Source: Marine Group III euryarchaeote CG-Epi4 (lineage in GTDB: Archaea > Thermoplasmatota > Poseidoniia > MGIII > CG-Epi1). Taken from it: a stretch of DNA of 16,641 nucleotides. Below, piece by piece: positions 7,911 through 14,778 of the stretch. Position 1 is the first letter of the stretch. Each line of letters begins with the position of its first letter. The DNA lies in contig MIYX01000011.1 in the NCBI GenBank assembly GCA_001875365.1, positions 1-16,641 on the forward strand. The letters are read 5' to 3'. A program made the translations under genes and the position numbers. The notes under the pieces are model-generated. The model was not told where the DNA came from. It made no database searches and worked only from the letters and a program-made list of their open reading frames with translations.

Positions 7911-9134
7911 TTGACTCCAGTGGAAGAGCCAATCTTTTTAGCTAAAAAAAATGCCCATGAAAGAGATTCTCATATCTCATTTGAAGAAGGTCCTCATATT
8001 TACACGATAGACGGCGATTCAGATTATATGTCTGTTACATCTTGGAATAGTACACACTTTCCTAAATTTGACTCCGATAAAGTCATAACTAAGATGATGA
8101 ATTCTCCTCGTTGGCCAAATAGTCCCTATTTTGGCATGACTAGAGAAGAAATAAAAATGAAATGGAAGAATGATGGTATTGTGGCCTCTGAAGCGGGGAC
8201 AGATATGCACTATAATATCGAATGTTTCTACAATGAGATGGATGTTAAAGACGATGGGAGTTTGGAATGGAAATATTTCAAAGAATTTAATGATTCGTTA
8301 GATTCGAAGTTAACTCCGTATAGAACGGAATGGATGGTTTGGGATAGAGAACTTCGTCTTGCAGGTTCAGTAGATATGCTTTTTGAAAATCCAGATGGTA
8401 CTTTGCAGATTTATGATTGGAAAAGGTCAAAAAAAGTGGTAAAAGAGAACAGATGGGCCTCAGCAATTGTGGATTGTATTTCTCATCTACCAGATGCTAA
8501 TTTTTGGAAATATTGCCTGCAATTAAACACCTATAAATGGATTTTAGAAAAAAATTATGGTAAAAAAGTTAGCAATATGTTTTTGGTTTGGCTCCACCCA
8601 GATAATCCGGGTAATTCTTATTTGAGATATGAGGTAGATTCCTTACCAAAAGAAATGGAAGATTTGGTAGAACTAAGATTACGGCATACTAATTCAGGTG
8701 AAACTTCAAATCCTTTTATTGATACATCTACCATGACCTCAGTTCAAGCATCAGAGACAGTTGATAAACTTGTAGAACTTAGAAATAAAAAGAAAGAATT
8801 AGCTTCAGATATGGATGCTATGCTTGATACTCTTGAAAATAAATTAGTAAATTATTCTAAAGAATCAGGACACAATTCAATAAGCGGTAAGGATTACAAG
8901 ATAACGTTAAGTGAAGATTCGAATTTTAAAATGCCTGAAAAGAAAGATTTAAGGAGATACGAATTAGAGACTACATTGAAAGAGCTAGATTTATGGTCTC
9001 AAATACAAGAAATGTCAGCATATAAACTTAAATCTTTGTTGAAGTCAGAGGATTTATCTTCTGAACAGAAATCATCAATTTTAGAATATATGGATGAAGA
9101 AACAAAGATGAAGTTAAGTTTGAAGAAGTTATAA
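7911..9134 (+). CDS. RecB-like PD-(D/E)XK nuclease
   Basis: A 407-residue soluble protein with a PD-(D/E)XK nuclease core of the RecB/Cas4/YqaJ-like clan. After a conserved FEEGPHIYTIDG opening (24-35), motif I is GTDMHYNIE (96-104, His100 and Glu104). Next come AGSVDML with Asp155, then IYDWKRSK with Asp169 and Lys171, and the QxxxY helix (Gln204, Tyr208 in LQLNTY). All catalytic positions are present, so it should be an active DNA exonuclease or nickase. It has only three cysteines and no iron-sulfur cluster, so it is not Cas4. The C-terminal part (about 280-407) is helical and resembles the tail of phage recombination nucleases. An in-frame stop lies at 7905-7907. The TTG at 7911 is the only start that keeps the conserved N-terminus, and its TATA-like box is at leaderless distance. 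Cellular role unknown. Confidence 0.82.
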   Translation: MTPVEEPIFLAKKNAHERDSHISFEEGPHIYTIDGDSDYMSVTSWNSTHFPKFDSDKVITKMMNSPRWPNSPYFGMTREEIKMKWKNDGIVASEAGTDMHYNIECFYNEMDVKDDGSLEWKYFKEFNDSLDSKLTPYRTEWMVWDRELRLAGSVDMLFENPDGTLQIYDWKRSKKVVKENRWASAIVDCISHLPDANFWKYCLQLNTYKWILEKNYGKKVSNMFLVWLHPDNPGNSYLRYEVDSLPKEMEDLVELRLRHTNSGETSNPFIDTSTMTSVQASETVDKLVELRNKKKELASDMDAMLDTLENKLVNYSKESGHNSISGKDYKITLSEDSNFKMPEKKDLRRYELETTLKELDLWSQIQEMSAYKLKSLLKSEDLSSEQKSSILEYMDEETKMKLSLKKL

Positions 9135-9545
9135 TTTCTTAGTCCTTAAATACATTCCTTTAGATTCAGGAGCGGTTGGTCTAAATCCCCACTTTTCGTA
9201 AAAGTTATCAACGTCAGCAATTAAGTTTACGTATGCTCTATCTATTTTTTGTTCCTTAATAAAAGTCATCAATGCATCCATGATCATTTTTCCTCCTCCT
9301 TGATTTTGATAAGTTGAGATAACTGCCATATCACAAATTTGGAAAACAGTACCTCCGTCACCAATTACTCTTCCCATTCCGATGGTCTTTCTTTCTTCTT
9401 TATCGATTAGTACTACAGAGAATAGTTCATTACCGAGTCCTTTCTTTGCGCCTTCAAGGTCTCTTGGCTCCATGTTTGCAGCTTCTCTCAGGTACATGTA
9501 GTCTTTAAGAGTCGGCACTTTCTCAATAATCTCGAATGAATTCAT
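9129..9545 (-). CDS. GNAT-family N-acetyltransferase
   Basis: A 138-residue single-domain GNAT acetyltransferase. The acetyl-CoA pyrophosphate-binding loop is YQNQGGGKMI (79-88), matching Q/R-x-x-G-x-G/A. The preceding strand ICDMAVI (70-76) and the C-terminal NFYEKWGFRPT stretch (114-124) are typical of motifs A and B. The acceptor substrate is unknown. It is the last gene of the lipid operon: its ATG shares one base with the TAA of the DUF1365 gene, so it is co-transcribed and probably translationally coupled. This could mean it serves the pathway, or it may be a passenger. Its 3' end overlaps the end of the convergent nuclease gene by six bases. Confidence 0.85.
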   Translation of the reverse strand: MNSFEIIEKVPTLKDYMYLREAANMEPRDLEGAKKGLGNELFSVVLIDKEERKTIGMGRVIGDGGTVFQICDMAVISTYQNQGGGKMIMDALMTFIKEQKIDRAYVNLIADVDNFYEKWGFRPTAPESKGMYLRTKKL

Positions 9546-10396
9546 TAATATATTTTACTGAAGAACCATCTTCCTATTCCATCAGCATCATCAGACGTCT
9601 GAAATTCACTAATGTAAGCAGGGTATGTGGCATTGTATGTTCTCCTTGAAGAAGGATCTGGTTTATCTATTATCTTCAGATTTTTAGCATAATACAGCTT
9701 TCCAGCTTCAGCTAAAATCTTTGGAATAATTAATAAGGTGCGAATAGGATACTTTAGTATTAATTTGATTAGATTGAACTTTGTAATTGGTTGACATTTC
9801 CCTGAAATTCTAGAGTAAAAAAAGTTTTCCTTTTCTTTTGAAACATTGATTCTTACATCTAATTTGGTCCGAAGTTCTGAGAAATGAAAGTTATAATCTC
9901 CTTCTACTTTGTTGAATGGAGATACATGAAATTCTTTTGGAACTAAATATTCAGTTCCAATCTTCGATTTATCGCCATTTTGCAAAATATATAAGTGTCC
10001 TTCGCCAAAAGTATTGTGTACTTCAGCGACATGATAAACAACATTATCTTCAGAATCTAAACAATAGTAAAATATTACTGGATTAAATGTGTGCTTAAAG
10101 ACCCTTAATGTAGTTATCATTTTTACAGTGGAATATTTTTCTTCGTGCCCAAATTTGATTAACCAGTTTTTTAGCTTTCTTTTGATACTACCTCTCTCAG
10201 ATCCTAAATAATCCGAATCATACAGAGTAAAAACTGAGCCTCTATTGTATCCGAAAAAACGTACTTCTTTATCTAAAAATTTCAACTCATCTAAATCTAG
10301 TACGAACGTATATATTGGGAACGAAAATTTATGTTTTACAGGTTTCGTTCTAGCATGAGTTATTTTCCCTTCATATATTTTAGATTTAAGATTCAT
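9545..10396 (-). CDS. DUF1365 (COG3496) family protein
   Basis: A 283-residue DUF1365 protein. Family marks are in order: the N-terminal H-x-R-x-x-P-x-x-H-x-F pattern (His14, Arg16, Pro19, His22, Phe24), the FKHTFNPVIFYYC block (100-112), AEVHNTFGE (124-132), KEFHVSPF (154-161), and a C-terminal hydrophobic helix around 207-227. The biochemical activity is not firmly established. In bacteria the family recurs next to a COG2907 FAD protein and a CFA-synthase-like methyltransferase, exactly the neighbours here, often in light- or oxidative-stress loci. A role in modification of unsaturated or methylated acyl chains is therefore likely by context. Start and stop overlap the neighbouring genes (ATGA upstream, shared base downstream), placing it firmly in the operon. 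Length is normal and nothing looks broken. Confidence 0.88.
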   Translation of the reverse strand: MNLKSKIYEGKITHARTKPVKHKFSFPIYTFVLDLDELKFLDKEVRFFGYNRGSVFTLYDSDYLGSERGSIKRKLKNWLIKFGHEEKYSTVKMITTLRVFKHTFNPVIFYYCLDSEDNVVYHVAEVHNTFGEGHLYILQNGDKSKIGTEYLVPKEFHVSPFNKVEGDYNFHFSELRTKLDVRINVSKEKENFFYSRISGKCQPITKFNLIKLILKYPIRTLLIIPKILAEAGKLYYAKNLKIIDKPDPSSRRTYNATYPAYISEFQTSDDADGIGRWFFSKIY

Positions 10397-11646
10397 AATT
10401 CACATCCTAATTTCTTTGCAACTCTTACAGCTGAAAGTACTGCATCCTCATGGAATCCATATCTACAGTAGCTGCCACAAAAATAGAGCTTATTTGAACC
10501 GCTTACTCTTTTTATTTTTTCTTGAGTAGAAATTGATTGATGTGTATATTTTGGATGGGTATATTCAGTTTCATAAATTATTTTATCCTTAGGTATAACT
10601 TTAGTTGGATTGAGAGTTACTAGATAATCTTCATTAGTTTTTAAACCTTGAAGCCGATTCATATAATAGGTAACAGAAACATCATCATTATCTTTACTAT
10701 TTTTATTTTTAATGTAATTCCAACAGGCCCATGCAGATTTTGAAGGTGGCATGATTGATGTATCAGTATGTAATACAGTTTTGTTTCTTGAATATTCCCA
10801 TGGTTGTAGTATCTGTTCTTCTTCTACTGTAATGTCTTTAATCATGCTATATGTTTGGTCTGCGTGGGAGGCGCATACTAGTTTATCAAAAGTCATTCGT
10901 TCACCATTATCTAAATATACAGACACACCCTCATTTTTACGAACAATTGTTTTAACACGATTTCCAGTTATAATTTTTCCATTGAAATTATTTATTATTT
11001 TGTTGACATAAGTGCAACTACCTCCAACAACAGTATGCCATTGTGGCGCGTTACTCAAATCTAGGATTCCATGATTGTCAAAAAATTTAAGAAACATTTT
11101 AACAGGAAAATTAGCGATTTCCTTTCTAGATCCAGACCAAACAGCAGCTCCCATCGGAATCATAAATTTGTCAATAATATCTTTTGGAAAATTATTTTTT
11201 ATCAAGTATTCACCTAATGTTTCATCATTTAGGGCATCGTTGGCAACATCATTTGCAGCTTTTTTTGAATATTTCTTAACATTCAGCAAAAATTTGTAGT
11301 GTTTAGGGCTAAATAAATTCTTTTTTTGTGAAAAATAGCCTGAAATACCCGTTCCTGCATAATTAAACCCATCATTTTCATCATAATAACTAAAAGACAT
11401 GTCTGTATCTCTTATTCTTACATTCAATTTTTTCAATAATTCCTTAAAATTAGTATAATTTCTATCATTTAAAACAATAAATCCAGTATCAACACCAATT
11501 TTTTGACCGTTTTCTTCCACATATATGGTGTTAGTATGTCCTCCAATACGTTTATCTTTTTCAATTAGGGTAATATTGTATTTCTTTGAAAGTAGATGGG
11601 CGGCAGTTAATCCAGCTACGCCAGCACCTACTACGCCTATGTTCAT
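10393..11646 (-). CDS. COG2907-type NAD/FAD-binding oxidoreductase
   Basis: A 417-residue flavoprotein of the amine-oxidase/phytoene-desaturase fold. The N-terminal dinucleotide site is GVVGAGVAGL (4-13), Glu29 in ITLIEKDKRIGG is the ribose-binding acidic residue, and the GGHTNT loop follows (35-40). GVDTGFIVLN (51-60), PMGAAVWS (164-171) and WHTVVGGS (203-210) are characteristic of this subfamily. The C-terminal FAD motif LYFCGSYCRYGFHEDA (about 387-402) is complete. Relatives sit beside CFA-synthase-like and DUF1365 genes in bacteria; in Rhodobacter, proteins of such loci act in furan-fatty-acid formation after methylation. A desaturating or oxidising step on a methylated acyl chain is therefore the best guess. 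It overlaps both neighbours as ATGA. The fold is secure; the substrate is inferred from context. Confidence 0.9.
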   Translation of the reverse strand: MNIGVVGAGVAGLTAAHLLSKKYNITLIEKDKRIGGHTNTIYVEENGQKIGVDTGFIVLNDRNYTNFKELLKKLNVRIRDTDMSFSYYDENDGFNYAGTGISGYFSQKKNLFSPKHYKFLLNVKKYSKKAANDVANDALNDETLGEYLIKNNFPKDIIDKFMIPMGAAVWSGSRKEIANFPVKMFLKFFDNHGILDLSNAPQWHTVVGGSCTYVNKIINNFNGKIITGNRVKTIVRKNEGVSVYLDNGERMTFDKLVCASHADQTYSMIKDITVEEEQILQPWEYSRNKTVLHTDTSIMPPSKSAWACWNYIKNKNSKDNDDVSVTYYMNRLQGLKTNEDYLVTLNPTKVIPKDKIIYETEYTHPKYTHQSISTQEKIKRVSGSNKLYFCGSYCRYGFHEDAVLSAVRVAKKLGCEL

Positions 11647-12668
11647 TTTTCACTCTTTTTGAATAAGTGATGAGAGATTACCCATTCTTTACCATTGTCA
11701 TAGCCAAAAATCTCTGCACAAGCTATGTAGAAAAGTCTCCAAAAATGAAATTTTCGTTTTGCTATACTTTTACTATATTCCCTTTCAAACAATGAAAGGA
11801 TTTTGTCCTTATTCAAGTCCATTTTCGCTAACCACGCATTTGAGGTTTTTTCGTAGTGAGTTCCGGGTAGCATCCAAGATTTTCTATAATCTAGGTTTGA
11901 TTTTAAATCTTTGAATAGATCATGATTTGGCATCATACCTCCCGTAAAAAAATATTTTGCCATCCATGCGTTTTTTTGGTCTCTGTCAAAGTAATATGGA
12001 TTTTCTCTATGTGCGAAAACATGCATAAAAAACAGACCATTTGGATTTAGCCAGTCATTGATTAGGTTCATTAACTTTTTAGTATTTTTAGTATGCTCAA
12101 ACATTTCTATTGATAGTATTCTATCATATTTCTCATTAGCTCTAAATTCATTTATGTCTTTAGTTATTATCTTTATGTTTGAAATATTTCTTTCCCGAGC
12201 TAATGAATCAATGAATTTTTTTTGTGAATAGGAGTTAGAAACTCCGGTAATTTCAGAATTTGGATATTTATGAGCTAAAAAAAGACTAAGAGAGCCCCAC
12301 CCACACCCTATGTCTAGAATGCTCATTCCATCTACAATTTCAGCACGTTCGGAGTAAATTTCCAGCATGTTATACTCAGCAGAGTCCAAATCTAACGTCT
12401 CATCTTCCCAAAAGCAGCAACTATATTTCATATTTTTACCAAGGCAGTAATTGAAAAATTCGGAATCTACTTCATAATGCTGATTATTGGCATCATCAGT
12501 ATTTACAGCAATATTTCCAGAACTTGCTTCATCCATGAATTTGTTGTATTCTTCTGGAGCATCAACAGCATTCATCATGCTTAGTCTTTCTTTACCTTGA
12601 CTCCTAACTCCCCTTCTCAGTAACCAATCGGGAATTAATCCCCTGGCAAGCAGTGAATTAAACCACAT
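11643..12668 (-). CDS. SAM-dependent methyltransferase, CFA-like / coclaurine N-methyltransferase-like
   Basis: A 341-residue class I methyltransferase in the cyclopropane-synthase superfamily, but of a different branch from the other methyltransferase in this operon. It opens with the branch-typical LLARGLIPDWLLRRGVR stretch (6-22). NQHYEVDSEFF (62-72) and KYSCCFW (81-87) follow, then SAM motif I ILDIGCGWGSLSLFL (117-131), and SIEMFEHTKN (186-195). The pair YFFTGGMMP (239-247) and GTHYEKTSNAWL (269-280), and the ending IFGYDNGKEWVISHHLF (320-336), strongly recall plant coclaurine N-methyltransferases and their uncharacterised algal and bacterial relatives. Glu188, Glu191 and His192 correspond to residues implicated in catalysis there. 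Alkaloid methylation is not implied; an acyl chain or amine head group is more plausible here. The ATG overlaps the desaturase stop by 11 bases. Confidence 0.88.
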   Translation of the reverse strand: MWFNSLLARGLIPDWLLRRGVRSQGKERLSMMNAVDAPEEYNKFMDEASSGNIAVNTDDANNQHYEVDSEFFNYCLGKNMKYSCCFWEDETLDLDSAEYNMLEIYSERAEIVDGMSILDIGCGWGSLSLFLAHKYPNSEITGVSNSYSQKKFIDSLARERNISNIKIITKDINEFRANEKYDRILSIEMFEHTKNTKKLMNLINDWLNPNGLFFMHVFAHRENPYYFDRDQKNAWMAKYFFTGGMMPNHDLFKDLKSNLDYRKSWMLPGTHYEKTSNAWLAKMDLNKDKILSLFEREYSKSIAKRKFHFWRLFYIACAEIFGYDNGKEWVISHHLFKKSEK

Positions 12669-13551
12669 TCGAACCGTAACGCTTCTCTATTATTGAATCT
12701 TCAGGTACATCGCGTATATCCCAGACAATACCTACCTTTGAAAGAGACCACAGGATATAGTGGCAAATATCAATTTGGTACCATTTATGTCCTTGTCTCT
12801 CCGAATTCGGAAAGGCATGATGATTATTATGCCAGCCTTCACCTAGTGTTAAAATTGCAACTATCCAATTATTTACACTTCCATCTTTTGTATCATAAGT
12901 TCGATATCCAAAAACATGACACACCGAATTAACGGTAAATGTGGCATGGTAAAGTATAACTGTACTAATGAAAAATCCCCACATTAGTAACTCCATTCCA
13001 TTTGTATTATATTGAGTGTAGTGTATAGACATATAGTCTCCCAATGCAAACAGAAATACAGCCATACTGAGTGGAGCAATGTAATGGTATTTATCTAAGA
13101 ATTTAAGCTCTGGGAATCGTTTTAAGTCTCCAACATATTCCTCTTTTGTAGGGACGTTAGATGGAGACATTATCCATCCTACGTGAGCCCAAAAGAACCC
13201 CTTGAGTGTTGGAGTGTGTGGGTCTTCTATTTCATCAGTGTATTTGTGATGGTGCCTATGATGAGATGCCCACCATATGGGCCCCATTTGAGCCGATGAA
13301 GTAGCCAAGTAAGCTAGAATAAATTGAAATACACGGCTAGTTTTGAAAGTCTTGTGAGAGAAAAACCGATGAAAACCAGCAGTTATTCCAAACATTCTAA
13401 TAAAATACATTAAAAAAACCATGAATAGTGCGAAAGGAGAGGGAGATATTGTAAGGGCAAACAGAGCACCAATGTGGACTGAGATGAATGGTAAACTAAC
13501 AAGCAATGAAAGCTTTTCTCCAGGCAATCTATTTTCGTATGCTTCAAGCAT
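12658..13551 (-). CDS. Delta-9-type fatty acyl desaturase
   Basis: A 297-residue integral-membrane di-iron acyl desaturase that would insert a cis double bond in an acyl chain (acyl-CoA or acyl-lipid). The three histidine boxes are present: HRFFSH (61-66), HHRHHH (97-102) and HNNHH (241-245). Paired hydrophobic segments lie at about 16-58 and 157-202. The ending EGWHNNHHAFP is typical of stearoyl-CoA-desaturase-like enzymes. I chose ATG 13551: AAAGGAGG lies eight bases upstream, the best Shine-Dalgarno in the window. The TTG six bases earlier (13557) would be too close to it. The gene overlaps the stop of the preceding methyltransferase by eight bases. Its product would provide the double bond for the flanking methyltransferases. 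The electron donor is not encoded nearby and no cytochrome b5 domain is fused. Confidence 0.93.
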   Translation of the reverse strand: MLEAYENRLPGEKLSLLVSLPFISVHIGALFALTISPSPFALFMVFLMYFIRMFGITAGFHRFFSHKTFKTSRVFQFILAYLATSSAQMGPIWWASHHRHHHKYTDEIEDPHTPTLKGFFWAHVGWIMSPSNVPTKEEYVGDLKRFPELKFLDKYHYIAPLSMAVFLFALGDYMSIHYTQYNTNGMELLMWGFFISTVILYHATFTVNSVCHVFGYRTYDTKDGSVNNWIVAILTLGEGWHNNHHAFPNSERQGHKWYQIDICHYILWSLSKVGIVWDIRDVPEDSIIEKRYGSNVV

Positions 13552-14725
13552 TAGCAATTCCTCCTTTGATTACTAGTTGAACATCATCTATAGTATTATT
13601 TGCAAAACCAGCTTCACAATAGCTGAAGTAATAATTCCACAAGTTTATGAAATACTGATCAAAGCCCATTTCTTTTATTTGTTCAATATTATCGTTAAAG
13701 TTCTTATTCCAAATATTTAATGTAGTAGCATAATGACTACCTATTCTTTCCATATTATCAAGCTTCAACCCGGTTAAATTAATAGAATTTTCCATAGCAC
13801 CTACAGATGGAAGTAAGCTGCCAGGAAATATAAACTTCTGAATGAAATCACAACCTTTTCTGTATGTATCATAATTTTCATCCGGATAAGTTATGGCCTG
13901 AATAACTGCAGTACCATTAGGTTTCATTAATTCTTCAATTCGCTTAAAATAAGAATTGAATAAGTCATAGCCAATAGCTTCAATCATTTCCACTGAAACA
14001 ACTCTATCATAGTGGCCTTTAACATTTCTGAAGTCAATTAACTGAATATCTATATCTTTCTCCAGTCTTTCCTTTTTTATCATTTTTTTTACATACGAGT
14101 ATTGCCTTTCAGATAAGGTAATTGTAGTTACCTTGCAGCCCTTTGTCTCAACAGCTCTTTTAGCTAAAGCTCCCCATCCGGATCCAATTTCAAGTATATG
14201 ATGTCCTTCTTTGATGTCTGCCTTATCTAATATTTTATCAATCTTATTTAGCTGTGATTTGTGAAGTGAATCATTTTTATTTTCAAAAAAGCCACAAGAA
14301 TATGTCATAGTTTCATCTAAAAAAGTTGTGAACATTTCATTGCTTAAATCATAATGCTCTTGAATATTTTTCTTACTTCCAGATAGAGTATTTTTTCTTC
14401 TCCAATGGCTTAATCGAGCAAGCATCTTTGTTAAAAAGCTCCATTTAACATCTAAACCAGATAAGCTATCTTTGTTTAGGATTAGTATAGTAATTAAGTC
14501 AGTCAAACTATCAGTAAACCATTCGCTCTTTGCATAAGATTCAGCAAATCCTAGATCTCCGCCTAGAATAGTTCTTCTGTAAAATCGTGGCGATACTACT
14601 TCTATAGTTACTTTTGGTTCACCAGAGCCAAATGTTTTGGAAAAGTCATCATTAATGGTAATTTTACCGTACTTAATTTTTTCTAAAAAACTCAGCAAAT
14701 TTTTTTTGTAAAAACCACCTAGCAT
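13544..14725 (-). CDS. Cyclopropane-fatty-acyl-phospholipid synthase-like methyltransferase
   Basis: A 393-residue SAM-dependent methyltransferase of the CFA synthase family, first gene of the lipid operon. The N-terminal lid domain (about 1-115) is followed by NIQEHYDLSNEMF (120-132) and TYSCGFFE (141-148, Cys144 matching the conserved active-site Cys). SAM motif I is ILEIGSGWGALA (177-188), then SVEMIEAIG (244-252, Glu249 conserved) and YCEAGFANNTIDDVQLV (369-385), the usual C-terminal signature. The His that binds bicarbonate in E. coli CFA (His266) aligns by eye with Gln276 in IQAITYPD, as in the subfamily linked to FAD/DUF1365 genes. Methylene transfer giving a cyclopropane, or methylation of a double bond giving a methyl branch, are both possible. 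ATG 14725 fits a leaderless transcript; GTG 14731 is an in-frame alternative two codons earlier. Confidence 0.92.
   Translation of the reverse strand: MLGGFYKKNLLSFLEKIKYGKITINDDFSKTFGSGEPKVTIEVVSPRFYRRTILGGDLGFAESYAKSEWFTDSLTDLITILILNKDSLSGLDVKWSFLTKMLARLSHWRRKNTLSGSKKNIQEHYDLSNEMFTTFLDETMTYSCGFFENKNDSLHKSQLNKIDKILDKADIKEGHHILEIGSGWGALAKRAVETKGCKVTTITLSERQYSYVKKMIKKERLEKDIDIQLIDFRNVKGHYDRVVSVEMIEAIGYDLFNSYFKRIEELMKPNGTAVIQAITYPDENYDTYRKGCDFIQKFIFPGSLLPSVGAMENSINLTGLKLDNMERIGSHYATTLNIWNKNFNDNIEQIKEMGFDQYFINLWNYYFSYCEAGFANNTIDDVQLVIKGGIANA
13559..13566 (-). promoter_or_regulatory. Strong Shine-Dalgarno for the desaturase gene
   Basis: Minus-strand AAAGGAGG lies within the last codons of the upstream methyltransferase gene, eight bases before ATG 13551. 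It decides the desaturase start in favour of ATG 13551 over TTG 13557. It contrasts with the leaderless first gene of the operon. Confidence 0.7.
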
Positions 14726-14747
14726 TAACACTAAATTAAAATGGGAG

Positions 14748-14757
14748 AAATATAATT
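14748..14757. promoter_or_regulatory. Shared divergent TATA-like box
   Basis: AAATATAATT (plus strand; AATTATATTT on the minus strand) is centred at about 14752.5. It lies about 27 nt from ATG 14725 on the left and about 26 nt from ATG 14779 on the right. It is the best box for both genes, and each would then be leaderless. Purine-rich GGGAGAA immediately before it on the plus strand could be a B-recognition element favouring rightward transcription. Inferred from sequence spacing. Confidence 0.5.
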
Positions 14758-14778
14758 AAGCATATCCATTGGATGTTA

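Noticed and set aside
7911..9134. Cas4 or a CRISPR-associated gene
   Set aside because: The nuclease lacks the four-cysteine iron-sulfur cluster, and no repeat-spacer array or other cas gene is present in the window.
13552..13557. TTG 13557 as start of the desaturase
   Set aside because: It lies only two bases from the strong Shine-Dalgarno, whereas ATG 13551 has ideal spacing.
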